DNA from: Lacrimispora sinapis
Lineage (GTDB): Bacteria > Bacillota > Clostridia > Lachnospirales > Lachnospiraceae
DNA length: 64,000 nucleotides
Assembly: GCF_043633585.1 (NCBI RefSeq)
Contig: NZ_CP141832.1
Coordinates: forward strand, 3,224,001-3,288,000
Reading direction: 5' to 3'
Position numbers and translations under genes: made by a program. Under the pieces are notes generated by a model. It saw nothing but the letters and a program-made list of their open reading frames with translations, was not told the origin of the DNA and ran no database searches. This document shows, piece by piece, positions 23,922-33,176 of this stretch (the first letter of the stretch is position 1; each line of letters starts with the position of its first letter).

Positions 23922-25451
23922 TTATTTGATGATGCTTGCCTGGTTGCGCCCCTTTTTCTTGGACTGGTAAAGTGCATCATCGGCACGATTTATCGCGTCT
24001 GTATAATCTTCGTCAGTATCCCGGAAAAAGGAAATGCCCACAGAAACGGTAACATTTAATTCCTTGTTTCCATCCCCTACTTTTAAATCGGCAATTTTAG
24101 ACAAATACTTATCACAAAATTCAAATGCTGCTTTTTCTTTCATACCATATAGGATAATAATGAACTCGTCTCCGCCCCAGCGGATGATTTTATCGGAGCT
24201 TCTCAAATAATCTTTTGATACATTCACAAATTTTACCAGTACCAGATCTCCGACCGAATGCCCGTATTTATCATTGATGTATTTGAAATGATCCAAATCA
24301 CACATCATGATCCCCGGTCCGGTACCCAGCTTCTTATATTTGTTAAACGCCTGCCGCAAGTCTTTTGTTCCGCTTCTGCGGGTCTCTGCTCCAGTCAGCG
24401 AATCCACATTCAGCTCGGATTCCATCAAGTGCTTTGACTTCCAATGATATAGATTTTCAATCATGGAAATGGAGCCTAAACCGATGCCAAGTATGAATAC
24501 CAACAGCAATACCAGCAAAAAAGTAAGCCTGGATACCATGCCCCTGCTTTCCCGGTTGATCTGGTCCAGATAAGGATTAAGATCATCCAGGTACAGGCCC
24601 ATACCAATGACCCAGTTATAGTCTTTATACAACTTGGAGTAGGCCAGCCTTTTGGAGCCCTCTCCTTTTTCCTTGTCTTTCAGATTGTAGGTAAAAAAAA
24701 GCTCTCCATCCCGGTTGATTCCATCAAGTTCCGTCCGATAAGGAAACGTACCTGCAACATCAGAGGTGCCTGCGGAAAAATATTTTCCCACATTCTCCGG
24801 CATGTCCGTACAGATCCTGCCTACGGCATAATTCTCTCCACCCTTATAATCCAGTATTTCATTGATCCAGATATAGGAGCTGCCGTTAAACTGAACACGT
24901 TTGATGGTTTGGAAGATATCCTCTTTTACCAGATTTTCCGTATAATCCTTTGTGACTCCGATGAGGAACCGGTATGATCCATGTTCGGATGTTTGATAGG
25001 AAGTAAAGGTTTTTGAATTTTTATAGACCGTATCTTCCCAGGAGGCCCCGCAAATATTCTTGGGGTCATAGACCGCCTTTTTCTCTGACTCATCCCAAAG
25101 GACCGCCGTGATGGATTTATAATCGGGGTTGTTATTGAAAAAACCGATAAAAAAATCACAAAATTCCCGGTCCGAAAGCTCCATCTTCAAATTGATGACT
25201 GCACATGTCCTGTTTACGAACTTTTCCATATATAAAGATTTTCCGGTCCGTTTCATATCTATTTCAGAAACCAGATTATTGACCGTATCCTTTAAGAAAT
25301 CTTTCTTTATGTTGTAGATCGTTTCTTTTGATTCCTTGATGTAGATCTCCCCGACCTTATCAATGGAAAACAAATAAAAGCACACCATAACCACACAGAT
25401 GATACTGCTGATTACCGTTAAAAGCAATGTATATTTACGACGGATAACCAC
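23922..25451 (-). CDS. dCache-GGDEF diguanylate cyclase
   Basis: A 509-residue membrane sensor. An N-terminal helix (LLLTVISSIICVVMVCFYLF) and a second one (LTFLLVLLLVFILGIGLGS, about 310-328) flank an extracellular region of about 270 residues. That region carries Cache marks: FNGSSYIWINEI, the FPYRTELDG stretch and YSKLYKDYNWVIGMGLYLDD. The cytosolic GGDEF domain contains DSLTGAETRRSG and RWGGDEFIIILYG. Cache domains bind amino acids or small carboxylates, so this protein couples an outside ligand to cyclic di-GMP synthesis. The start is a GTG close after a G-rich ribosome site. Confidence 0.92.
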   Translation of the reverse strand: MVIRRKYTLLLTVISSIICVVMVCFYLFSIDKVGEIYIKESKETIYNIKKDFLKDTVNNLVSEIDMKRTGKSLYMEKFVNRTCAVINLKMELSDREFCDFFIGFFNNNPDYKSITAVLWDESEKKAVYDPKNICGASWEDTVYKNSKTFTSYQTSEHGSYRFLIGVTKDYTENLVKEDIFQTIKRVQFNGSSYIWINEILDYKGGENYAVGRICTDMPENVGKYFSAGTSDVAGTFPYRTELDGINRDGELFFTYNLKDKEKGEGSKRLAYSKLYKDYNWVIGMGLYLDDLNPYLDQINRESRGMVSRLTFLLVLLLVFILGIGLGSISMIENLYHWKSKHLMESELNVDSLTGAETRRSGTKDLRQAFNKYKKLGTGPGIMMCDLDHFKYINDKYGHSVGDLVLVKFVNVSKDYLRSSDKIIRWGGDEFIIILYGMKEKAAFEFCDKYLSKIADLKVGDGNKELNVTVSVGISFFRDTDEDYTDAINRADDALYQSKKKGRNQASIIK

Positions 25452-25623
25452 TCCCCCCTTTCCCCTTATTCGTTGTTTCTAAAGGCGGAAAAGCCGCACC
25501 CCATACCAGGTTAATCAGAATTAGTATAACACATGGATAATCAATTGTCTTATGCTATAACTAATAAAAATTATTAATATTACATCCAAAAATGGGAAAA
25601 ATCAGCCAGAAGAAGGATGGCAA

Positions 25624-25667
25624 AGAGGGCGTCCCAAAAGCAGAAATACTGCAAGGGGACTCCCTCT
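25624..25667 (-). terminator. Hairpin after the PTS/AEC operon
   Basis: A long stem-loop (AGAGGG-A-GTCCC with GGGAC-G-CCCTCT, plus an inner GCAG/CTGC stem) 27 bases after the AEC stop. The T-run is short (three T), so efficiency is uncertain. Confidence 0.6.
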
Positions 25668-25694
25668 TAAAACAGATGCTTCCAGTTTTTTCTT

Positions 25695-26624
25695 TTAATG
25701 AAAAATTCCGCTGGCCGCCATCATGATGACAGGAATGGTGACCAAAGACAGGGCCGTGGTTATGGCAAGAAGCCTGGAAGCGTACTGGCTGTCCTTTTGA
25801 TACTGCAGCGCGAACATGGTTCCCATGGCTCCGCTCGGACATGCGGCTGCAACCAGAATGGTGATTCCAATGACCCGGTCCGCCCGGACTGCCATAAGAA
25901 AAAGCAGGGTCACAAGCGGAACCAGAATCAGCTTCGCCGCACTCAATAAATAGGTACCAGGAGTCTTTAAGCAGGATATGATGTTGCTTTCTGCCAGATT
26001 CATGCCGGATATGAGCATGGCGGCCGGTGTATTCATGTCAGCGATCATGGATATAGGGGCTTTGATCACAGCTGGAAAACGAAGCCCTGTTATAAAAAAT
26101 ACCAATCCCGCAACAATAGCTATGGTGGAAGGCTGAATGAGATTTTTCAATGTTGCCCCGGGGCTTTTTGCCTTTCCGCTCATGAGCATGATTCCATGGG
26201 ACCAGACAAACACATTAAACACCGTGATATAGGCGGTCATATAAAAGACACCTTGTGCACCTAACAGTGCCTGAATGAGCGGTATCCCGATAAATCCGCA
26301 GTTGGAATAAACGATGGACATCCGTTCCACTGCCATGTGGGGGCGTCCCCTTTCCGGGACCACCAGCTTTGCAATAAGAATCGCTGCCAGAAAGCTGACG
26401 ACCGATCCCCCCGCAGTCAGCAAAAGTCCTATCAGACGGTCCTTGTCAAAATCTATCTGATAAGACAGGAGGATCACGCATGGAGAGATCACATTCAAAA
26501 GGAGGGAGGTCAGACGACTGCCGGTACCGCTGTCTGCAATGCCTGCCTTAAAGGTAAATACCCCAATAAACAGGATCAAAAACATTTCAATGATATTTTT
26601 TGCTGTAATAAAGGCCAAGTCCAT
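25695..26624 (-). CDS. AEC-family transporter (auxin efflux carrier fold)
   Basis: A 309-residue membrane protein with ten predicted helices in two five-helix halves. Characteristic stretches are YSNCGFIGIPLIQALLGAQG (about 110-129) in the first half and the ACPSGAMGTMFALQYQKD crossover in the second. AEC proteins export small organic acids such as malate or auxin-like compounds. It begins 17 bases after PTS IIB and is therefore the last gene of the PTS operon. It might export a fermentation acid or an aglycone released from beta-glucosides, but this is a guess. Confidence 0.87.
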   Translation of the reverse strand: MDLAFITAKNIIEMFLILFIGVFTFKAGIADSGTGSRLTSLLLNVISPCVILLSYQIDFDKDRLIGLLLTAGGSVVSFLAAILIAKLVVPERGRPHMAVERMSIVYSNCGFIGIPLIQALLGAQGVFYMTAYITVFNVFVWSHGIMLMSGKAKSPGATLKNLIQPSTIAIVAGLVFFITGLRFPAVIKAPISMIADMNTPAAMLISGMNLAESNIISCLKTPGTYLLSAAKLILVPLVTLLFLMAVRADRVIGITILVAAACPSGAMGTMFALQYQKDSQYASRLLAITTALSLVTIPVIMMAASGIFH

Positions 26625-26641
26625 GATTTTCTCTTTTCCGT

Positions 26642-26944
26642 TTAGTCCCCCAAAGCCTTTTTGACCTGAGCGATGACCTTGGCACCGTCCATGGTCCCGT
26701 AAGCCTGCATATCAATGCATTCAATGATCTTACCAGGACAGTCTTTTTCCACCTTCCCCTTACTGAAACGGACCTGGGGGCCAAGAAGGATGATATCCGC
26801 TTCCGGCCCCTTTTCTCTGGCACTTGCAAGCGCATAGGCATTGATCCTGCATTCATAATTCTCTTTTGCCGCTGCCTCTTTCATCTTATTGACCAAAAGG
26901 CTGGTGGACATTCCAGCCGCACAAAACAATACGATCGTTCTCAT
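26642..26944 (-). CDS. PTS lactose/cellobiose-type EIIB
   Basis: A 100-residue phosphotransfer domain that takes phosphate from EIIA and passes it to the incoming sugar. The active Cys is in IVLFCAAGMSTSLLVNKM (residue 8), and ADIILLGPQVRFSKGKV matches the conserved second half. Start overlaps the EIIA stop by four bases (ATGA). It is a stand-alone subunit, as usual for the Lac/Chb class. Confidence 0.93.
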   Translation of the reverse strand: MRTIVLFCAAGMSTSLLVNKMKEAAAKENYECRINAYALASAREKGPEADIILLGPQVRFSKGKVEKDCPGKIIECIDMQAYGTMDGAKVIAQVKKALGD

Positions 26945-27267
26945 ACCATACCCCTTTCTATGCCGTCTTTATTTTTTAAAATATCAATCATTTCCTTACA
27001 CAGATCCATGACCGTCATGGCATTCATCAGATGATCCTGGGCGTGTACCATCAGTAAGCCCACCTCCACTTTATTGCCGTTTAATTCATTCTGGATCATC
27101 TCTGTCTGGATCTCATGGGCTTCCAGAATCGTCTGATCTGCTTCCTCCATTAGTGCATCCGCGCGCAGATAGTCACCGCACTTTGCCGCCCGCAGCGCTT
27201 CGATGGCAGTACTTCTGGCATTTCCTCCGCTGACTACGAGCTTCATAACAATCATTTCAATATCCAT
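26941..27267 (-). CDS. PTS lactose/cellobiose-type EIIA
   Basis: A 108-residue all-helical subunit that accepts phosphate from HPr. The active His lies in LLMVHAQDHLMNAMTV (about 75-90); EMIVMKLVVSGGNARSTAIE is the typical N-terminal helix. The start at 27267 is chosen because the Lac-family homology begins at MDIEMIVM; a longer reading to 27354 would overlap the upstream small gene. Confidence 0.9.
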   Translation of the reverse strand: MDIEMIVMKLVVSGGNARSTAIEALRAAKCGDYLRADALMEEADQTILEAHEIQTEMIQNELNGNKVEVGLLMVHAQDHLMNAMTVMDLCKEMIDILKNKDGIERGMV

Positions 27268-27287
27268 TCCTATGCTGCCTCTCTCTC

Positions 27288-27527
27288 TTAACCTGTAATT
27301 ATGAGCTTTAAAAAGGTTATCATGGATACCATAATCATCATGGTCCACACCCATTTTTCAGACCTGCGAAACGACGATGCTTTGTTCCAGACACGGTATA
27401 ACCCGTAGGGCGGAAAAAAGATAATCCACAGATACGACAGCATTCTCTCTCTGGAGAAAACATCCTCCATCCCGGTCTCCTGTATTCTTGTTTCTATCCG
27501 TTTCTCAGACGCTTTTTTTCTTCTCAT
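27288..27527 (-). CDS. Small membrane protein in the PTS operon
   Basis: A 79-residue protein set tightly between EIIC (seven-base gap) and EIIA (20-base gap). A GAGGTGATT ribosome site directly precedes its ATG. The first 25 residues are very basic (RRKKASEKRIETRIQE). A hydrophobic, aromatic segment follows (LSYLWIIFFPPYGLYRVW), then another helix at the C-terminus (TMMIMVSMITFLKLIITG). I do not recognise the family. Position and expression signals suggest an accessory to the PTS permease. A longer reading to 27710 overlaps EIIC and is unlikely. Confidence 0.72.
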   Translation of the reverse strand: MRRKKASEKRIETRIQETGMEDVFSRERMLSYLWIIFFPPYGLYRVWNKASSFRRSEKWVWTMMIMVSMITFLKLIITG

Positions 27528-27534
27528 AATCACC

Positions 27535-28860
27535 TCATGGTTTAAATGTTTCACTCTCTGTTTCGATCCTTTGCTTGTTAGCCGCAAGCACAAACGGAAT
27601 GTAAACCACAAACGCCAGAAGGATACAGATGATCTGGGTGACTGCGGCTCCGATGCTCCCGCCGGAGCAAAGGAACGCCATGAGTCCGGGCGGTGTGGTC
27701 CAAGGTGCATTTACTACCATTCTACCTGCAAAACCAAGGTTTGTCATTGCATAGGCAAAGGTGGCTGATACTGCCGGTGCAATCATGAACGGAATGGCCA
27801 TGATCGGGTTCATAACAATAGGAAGACCAAAGATAAGCGGCTCATTGATATTAAAAAATGCACAGGGAAGAGCCAGCTTTGCAATGGCCTTATAATCCGC
27901 TCTCTTTGAAAAGATCATGATGGCAATGATAAGGCCGCCTGTAATGCCTGCTCCGGTCACAGTAGAAAAGCAGGACATAAACGGGGTATTGATGATATTG
28001 GGTATGGCGGCACCTGCTGCATAAGCCGTTTCGTTTTCTGCAAAGGCCGCCAGCAGAATGGGCTCGTAAACCGCTTTTGTCACCTGGGTCCCATGCAGAC
28101 CGAAGGACCATAAAAGTGTGGTAATGAAAATCAGGGTTATGTATCCGGGGAAACTCGTTAAAATATTGGATAACGGCTTCTGGATAAAGGCTGTAATGGC
28201 ATGAAACAGGGACATTCCTGTAATCATTTCAAACACCATGCCAGCGCCTGAAATGATGATAATGGTGATCAGGGACGGAAACAGGATGGTAAAGGACCTT
28301 GCCACGTTAGGAGGTACACTGTCGGGCATACGAATCTCCAGTTTTCCGCTTTTTACCAGCCTGCAGTAGATTTCCGCTGCCGCAAGGGAAGCAAACATGC
28401 CCACGAACAATCCCTGTGCATTGGTATACATTCTGGACAGAACGTTGGCCACCACGACCTCACTTCCGTCAGCTGCTTTTCCTGTTTCGGAAAAAGCACA
28501 GAGGGAAATATAAGCGCCCAGAGCCACCACCGGCAGGGCCTTATCCGTGATTCCGTAATGTTCCCCCAGCTCCATGGCGATCAGGATCACACAGCCAATG
28601 GCAATGAAGTTCATGGTTCCATAGTTTGCCGCTGTAAACATGGGATTCAGTTTTCCCAGAAAGCTCATTCCGGGAACATTGGCAAGGCTGAAGTAGCCTG
28701 GCGTGGTGCTGCAGATAACATTTGAAAAAAGGGTGCAGAACGAACCAATGATAATAATAGGCAGCAGGCTCATAAATGCATTTTTAATGGCTGCCAGATG
28801 TCTTTGTGTCTGCATGACGCCTGCGGCCGCAAGCAGACCGTTCATTAATTTTTCTTTCAT
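27535..28860 (-). CDS. PTS cellobiose/lactose-type EIIC permease
   Basis: A 441-residue sugar permease with about ten membrane helices. Conserved Lac-family stretches include HLAAIKNAFMSLLPIIIIGS near the start, LLWSFGLHGTQVTKAVYEPI (about 245-265) and the substrate loop CAFFNINEPLIFGLPIVMNP (about 335-354), where the NEP motif contacts sugar. With EIIB and EIIA it imports and phosphorylates cellobiose or a related beta-glucoside; the adjacent 6-phospho-beta-glucosidase supports this. The start at 28860 follows GGAGGAGAAG at five bases; a GTG at 28878 lies upstream of that site. Confidence 0.93.
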   Translation of the reverse strand: MKEKLMNGLLAAAGVMQTQRHLAAIKNAFMSLLPIIIIGSFCTLFSNVICSTTPGYFSLANVPGMSFLGKLNPMFTAANYGTMNFIAIGCVILIAMELGEHYGITDKALPVVALGAYISLCAFSETGKAADGSEVVVANVLSRMYTNAQGLFVGMFASLAAAEIYCRLVKSGKLEIRMPDSVPPNVARSFTILFPSLITIIIISGAGMVFEMITGMSLFHAITAFIQKPLSNILTSFPGYITLIFITTLLWSFGLHGTQVTKAVYEPILLAAFAENETAYAAGAAIPNIINTPFMSCFSTVTGAGITGGLIIAIMIFSKRADYKAIAKLALPCAFFNINEPLIFGLPIVMNPIMAIPFMIAPAVSATFAYAMTNLGFAGRMVVNAPWTTPPGLMAFLCSGGSIGAAVTQIICILLAFVVYIPFVLAANKQRIETESETFKP

Positions 28861-29025
28861 CTTCTCCTCCATCTCCACCGTCTTTTACGGTCATGATTTT
28901 AGGGACCTAAGAGTCTTTCTTTAAGCCCTCCCCACTTTTCACGCGCCAATGTAGATGCTCTGCAAAACCCACGGTTTTTATTGTGCATGATTACTGCTTT
29001 CCATGGTTTTACAAGCGTTTATTTG

Positions 29026-29107
29026 TGCGTATTTACATGGTACCATACTTTTTTTCAGAACTCCATGTTGTCTTTTTCCAATTTCATAATGGCATTTTTT
29101 TCTTCTC
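29026..29107. promoter_or_regulatory. Two-part regulatory motif upstream of the PTS operon
   Basis: Within the 399-base gap between EIIC and the GH1 gene. Part one (29026-29047) contains TATTTACATGGTACCATA. Part two (29071-29107) contains TTTTTCCAATTTCATAATGG. Both parts recur in the same order and nearly the same spacing upstream of the LicR-type regulator (32858-32939), so they probably form its binding site. I see no other gene in this gap. Confidence 0.55.
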
Positions 29108-29259
29108 TTATCAAAGAAACAACCACCACGATCAAATTGGAAAAACTGTGCTTTGAGATTATTTTTCAGCTTTGTTATAATCTTTTTATAACCGCTACCC
29201 GGATTGTTTGTTTACTGGAGTCCGGTTTTCACTTCAATTTATAAAGAGGAGGGGGATAC

Positions 29260-30741
29260 ATGAAACAACAAAGAACATTCCCGGAGGGCTTTCTCTGGGG
29301 CGGAGCAACGGCTGCCAACCAGGTGGAGGGCGGCTGGCGGGAGGGAGGAAAAGGGATCTCTGTGTCGGACTGCGCCAAGGCCCGCTTTGATACGGAGGTG
29401 ACCAATTATAAGACACACAACCAGGTGACATCAAAAGATATAGAAGAAGCGCTTGCCACCGATGATGAAGTCTATTATCCCAAACGCCATGGATCAGACT
29501 TTTACCACCATTACAAAGAAGATATCCGGTTATTTTCGGAAATGGGCTTTAAGGTCTACCGGATGTCCATTGCCTGGTCCCGGATCTTTCCCAATGCCGA
29601 CGATGCCGAACCAAACGAGGAAGGGCTGAAATTCTATGACCAGGTGTTTGATGAGCTTCATAAATACGGCATTGAACCTCTGGTGACCATGTCCCATTAT
29701 GAACCTCCCATCAATCTGGTCCTAAGTTACAAGGGCTGGTATTCCAGAGAGGCCATCGGCTTCTTCACCCGGTTTGCAGAGACCATCTGCACCCGCTATA
29801 AGGATAAGGTGAAATACTGGCTTACCTTCAATGAAGTGGACTCCATGATCCGCCATCCTTATACCACCGGTGCCCTGGTGGAGGACCGTTTTCCCGGACA
29901 GAATTTTGAGGAAGTGATCTTTCAGGCCATGCATCATCAGTTTGTCGCCTCCGCCCTTGCAACCAAAATCTGCCACGAGATCATTCCAGACTCTATGGTT
30001 GGCTGTATGCTGACTAAGCTGACCTATTATCCTTATACCTGCAAGCCGGAGGATGTACTGGAGGCTCAGCAGACCATGCGCAGCACCTACTGTTACAGCG
30101 ATACCCAGGTCTTCGGAGAATATCCGGCCTATTTGCTTTCCCGTTTTAAGAACAATGGAATCCATATCAAAATGGAGGAAGGGGATGAAGCTGTCATGAA
30201 GGCCCATCCCGTTGATTTCGTGTCCTTCTCCTACTATCACTCCTCCTGCGCCGCCAGGGACACCTCTCATTTGAATGTGACGGCAGGCAACACCATCCAT
30301 GCGATTAAAAATCCTTATCTTAAGTCTTCCGACTGGGGCTGGCAAATCGACCCCACCGGTCTGCGGATCTCCATGGTGGATCTTTATGACCGCTACCGCA
30401 AACCGTTGTTTATTGTGGAAAACGGTCTGGGTGCCGAGGATATATTAAAGGAGGACGGCTCCATTGACGATTCGTACCGCATCGCCTATTTAAGGGAACA
30501 TTTGAAGGCAGTGGCAGACGCCATTGCAGAGGATGGGGTTGTGTGTCTTGGGTATACGTCCTGGGGCTGTATCGACCTTGTTTCCGAATCCACCAAGCAG
30601 ATGTCCAAGCGCTATGGCTTTATCTACGTGGACTGCGACGATTACGGAAAAGGGACGTATCAACGGTTTAAGAAAAAATCCTTTGACTGGTATAAAAAAG
30701 TGATCGAGACCAATGGTTCCAGTCTTTATACAGAAGAATAA
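29260..30741 (+). CDS. 6-phospho-beta-glucosidase, GH1
   Basis: A 493-residue GH1 hydrolase that cleaves phosphorylated beta-glucosides made by the PTS. It starts FPEGFLWGGATAANQVEGGW, a GH1 N-terminal signature. The acid/base Glu is in YWLTFNEVDSM (about residue 190), and the nucleophile Glu in KPLFIVENGLGAED (about 390). Phosphate-binding residues of the 6-phospho class fit the C-terminal STKQMSKRYGFIYVDCDDYG region. TFNEVD replaces the more usual TFNEIN. It is divergent from the PTS operon and has its own terminator. Confidence 0.93.
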   Translation: MKQQRTFPEGFLWGGATAANQVEGGWREGGKGISVSDCAKARFDTEVTNYKTHNQVTSKDIEEALATDDEVYYPKRHGSDFYHHYKEDIRLFSEMGFKVYRMSIAWSRIFPNADDAEPNEEGLKFYDQVFDELHKYGIEPLVTMSHYEPPINLVLSYKGWYSREAIGFFTRFAETICTRYKDKVKYWLTFNEVDSMIRHPYTTGALVEDRFPGQNFEEVIFQAMHHQFVASALATKICHEIIPDSMVGCMLTKLTYYPYTCKPEDVLEAQQTMRSTYCYSDTQVFGEYPAYLLSRFKNNGIHIKMEEGDEAVMKAHPVDFVSFSYYHSSCAARDTSHLNVTAGNTIHAIKNPYLKSSDWGWQIDPTGLRISMVDLYDRYRKPLFIVENGLGAEDILKEDGSIDDSYRIAYLREHLKAVADAIAEDGVVCLGYTSWGCIDLVSESTKQMSKRYGFIYVDCDDYGKGTYQRFKKKSFDWYKKVIETNGSSLYTEE

Positions 30742-30747
30742 CGGCGG

Positions 30748-30792
30748 AAAAACAGAGGATGCACCAACGATGGCTGGGCACCCTCTGTTTTT
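30748..30792. terminator. Bidirectional terminator between GH1 and the regulator
   Basis: Stem AAAAACAGAGG..GC with GC..CCTCTGTTTTT, A-run on the left and T-run on the right, between two converging genes. Confidence 0.85.
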
Positions 30793-30796
30793 CATT

Positions 30797-32710
30797 TCAC
30801 AGCACCTTTGGAAGCTGTGCTTCGATATCACTCATGGCTTCGATAAACGCATCATAATCCTGTTTCTTTACCAGATCCTGTATCTGCCTCTGATTTAAGA
30901 GAAAAGCGGCGGTCATCTGGTAAAAACGCTGCAGCTCTGCGCTGGTATGATCCTTATTGGCAATGGAGACCAGAAAAACGGCCCGCACCTTCTGGCCGCC
31001 CCAGTCCACCGGTTCATCAAGAATCCCAACACAGACAAAGGTCTCCTTGCTGATGGCCTTATATACATGAGGCATTGCCACCATGTTGCCAAAGGCGGTC
31101 ATTGCCAGGGATTCCCGTTTCAGCACAGAAGCATAAAATTCCTCCGGCAGTTTCTTTTTCTCCATAACAAACCGGCACATGCAGCGCAGGACCTCCTCCT
31201 TGGTCTGCAGCTTCAAATGAGGCAGAAACAGATCCCGTTCATAATAATTCCGAACGGAAGCGCCTTTGTGGAAAGCGAGCGCCTTTTTTACATTGATGAT
31301 GTCTTTGTCATCCAGAAAATACTGGACCTCCAATATGGGAAGGGGAACAGGAATGGTAATAGGAACGGTGGTAAAGATATAATCATAGTTTGAAAAATCT
31401 ACTTTATAAAGGCTTCCCACGTCACAGGCTGTGATAGTTTCAATATAATCATGAAAGAAATTCTGGTATTTATACTGAAGAAGCTTTGCACTTCCCCGTC
31501 CGGAGGAACAGACCAGAAGTATATTTTTCTTCTGGATTTCTGTTTTCTTCCGTTCCAGGGCCAGAGCAAAAGCAAAGGCAAAATATGCGATTTCATCTTC
31601 CGATAAAAGGACATGAAAATGTTCGTTTATGACCGTGACCGCATTGCAGGCCATAGTATAGGAAAGGCAGAACTTTTCCTTTACATCCCTAAGAAGAGGA
31701 TTTTTTAAGTTCATATCATATTTGATGCGGACGCTTAACGGCACCAAATGCTGGCACAAAAGCATACGCAGCTCCAAATCACTGCGGAAATCAAATTTAA
31801 ACAGATCATACACCCGGTCCAGCATGACGGTCACAAGATCATTGATTTCCTGGGTAATGATTATGTTCTGGTCCGATTCGTCGGCATGATAAATCATCTT
31901 TTTCCCAGCCAGATGTATGGCTATGTACACGATCTCGGTTTCCGGAAAGGTGATGTGAAAGGCGGACTCCAGCCGCCCGACGATCTCTTTTGCGATCTGA
32001 TATTCCAGCCTTCCGCTTAAATCTTCCATCGGTTCCTCCGGCATGGGCACATAATGGCATTCCATGATCCGGCTGATGGCGATGTATAAATGGACCACAA
32101 GATTCTGATAGGCCGCTCCGGTAATGAAAAAATCATTGCTTTTTAACACTTCAAAAACACATACCGCGATCTCATCCATACTTTGATTGCCCTTGTGCAG
32201 CCGTTTGCCGGAAAAGGATGCAATGCACAATCTGGCATCAAACTCTCTGCCCTCCAGCCGTATCCCATAATTGGGTTTCCGTATGATTTTAATATTAAAT
32301 TTATTTAAGTAATTTTCCACCTCTTTTAAATCTGCGGTTAAAGTCCTCTTTGAGATATACAGGCTGTCACTTAACTCGTCAAGCTTTACATAGGAAGTGC
32401 TGTTAAATAAATATTCCAGCAAATACTGGATCCGTTCCTCTGACGTTTCCGGCAGGTACTCATTGGTACTATTGGTGTATAATTTACGCTTAAAAGCATC
32501 AAATGCTTCCTGATCCGATACATTTAAATAATACCCAACTCCATACTTTGAAAGAATCAACGCCCCATACGGCTCAATCTCCTGATTCATTTCTTTTAAC
32601 AGGTTTCGGATCGTCTTCGTACCGACATGCATCTGTTCTGCAAGATTTTCTGCCGTATAATATACTCCATCTGACAATATATTGAGGATCTGCTTCATCC
32701 GTCTGTCCAT
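30797..32710 (-). CDS. licR: PRD-containing PTS transcriptional regulator, LicR/MtlR type
   Basis: A 637-residue activator. Domain order: HTH_11 (about 1-65, ENLAEQMHVGTKTIRNLLKE), a second Mga-like HTH (85-150, LYISKRTLTADLKEVENYL), PRD1 and PRD2 (about 170-390) with phosphorylatable His in IYIAIHLAGKK and LLCQHLVPLSVR, an EIIB-like domain with Cys in NILLVCSSGRGSAKLL (about 405-420), and a C-terminal EIIA domain with His in FGNMVAMPHVYKA (about 545). Phosphorylation by the PTS sets its activity. It almost certainly controls the cellobiose PTS operon and GH1 beside it. It is not an RNA-binding antiterminator. Confidence 0.9.
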   Translation of the reverse strand: MDRRMKQILNILSDGVYYTAENLAEQMHVGTKTIRNLLKEMNQEIEPYGALILSKYGVGYYLNVSDQEAFDAFKRKLYTNSTNEYLPETSEERIQYLLEYLFNSTSYVKLDELSDSLYISKRTLTADLKEVENYLNKFNIKIIRKPNYGIRLEGREFDARLCIASFSGKRLHKGNQSMDEIAVCVFEVLKSNDFFITGAAYQNLVVHLYIAISRIMECHYVPMPEEPMEDLSGRLEYQIAKEIVGRLESAFHITFPETEIVYIAIHLAGKKMIYHADESDQNIIITQEINDLVTVMLDRVYDLFKFDFRSDLELRMLLCQHLVPLSVRIKYDMNLKNPLLRDVKEKFCLSYTMACNAVTVINEHFHVLLSEDEIAYFAFAFALALERKKTEIQKKNILLVCSSGRGSAKLLQYKYQNFFHDYIETITACDVGSLYKVDFSNYDYIFTTVPITIPVPLPILEVQYFLDDKDIINVKKALAFHKGASVRNYYERDLFLPHLKLQTKEEVLRCMCRFVMEKKKLPEEFYASVLKRESLAMTAFGNMVAMPHVYKAISKETFVCVGILDEPVDWGGQKVRAVFLVSIANKDHTSAELQRFYQMTAAFLLNQRQIQDLVKKQDYDAFIEAMSDIEAQLPKVL

Positions 32711-32857
32711 ATATACTCACTCCTATCTACCCATGCCAGTCTTATTTAATATATGGTATCACTTATCCGAATTCATAATTTCCAATATACGCAAATCGTT
32801 CTGGTCAAATTTTTGTTTGTTATATACTTTTTTTCTTTCTTATTTTAATATTTTTTA

Positions 32858-32939
32858 TGCATATTTACATGATACCACAGTCCAATTGTGAACTAAATGA
32901 ATCTTTTTTCCATTTTTAATGTGGTAATTTCTTCTTGCC
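32858..32939. promoter_or_regulatory. Second copy of the two-part PTS regulatory motif
   Basis: Part one (32858-32879) contains TATTTACATGATACCACA. Part two (32902-32939) contains TTTTTTCCATTTTTAATG. It lies 148 bases upstream of the licR start, as the other copy lies 166 bases upstream of the EIIC start, in the same orientation. This suggests autoregulation. Confidence 0.55.
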
Positions 32940-33176
32940 TGGCAAAGGCTTTGAACCACAAAACAAGCAGATAAAAAGCAGAGTGTTTGGATGGATGTTT
33001 CCGTAAAGACAAAAATCAGATAGACGCACCGTAAACAAAGAGGTTCCTGCGGGTCAAACAGAAGACATTGGAAAATTTGGAGGGAAGAAACCGAACCAGT
33101 TCTCCCTCATCAAGCGGGAGAACTGGCAGAAATGCTTAAATATAGGCAGAAAAAAGAATATTCCAAATAAGCTGGA
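32940..33176. other. Non-coding stretch with a hairpin
   Basis: Part of the 466-base gap between licR and the nitroreductase. A perfect 11-bp stem (CCAGTTCTCCC with GGGAGAACTGG, 33096-33126) has no T-run on either strand. A plus-strand frame of about 56 codons ending at the TAG 33175-33177 reads protein-like (EDIGKFGGKKPNQFSLIKRE) but has no start codon and a stop upstream, so it may be a remnant. Confidence 0.35.

Noticed and set aside
29722..30345. 207-codon minus-strand frame inside the GH1 gene
   Set aside because: Antisense of a well supported glycosidase with both catalytic motifs.
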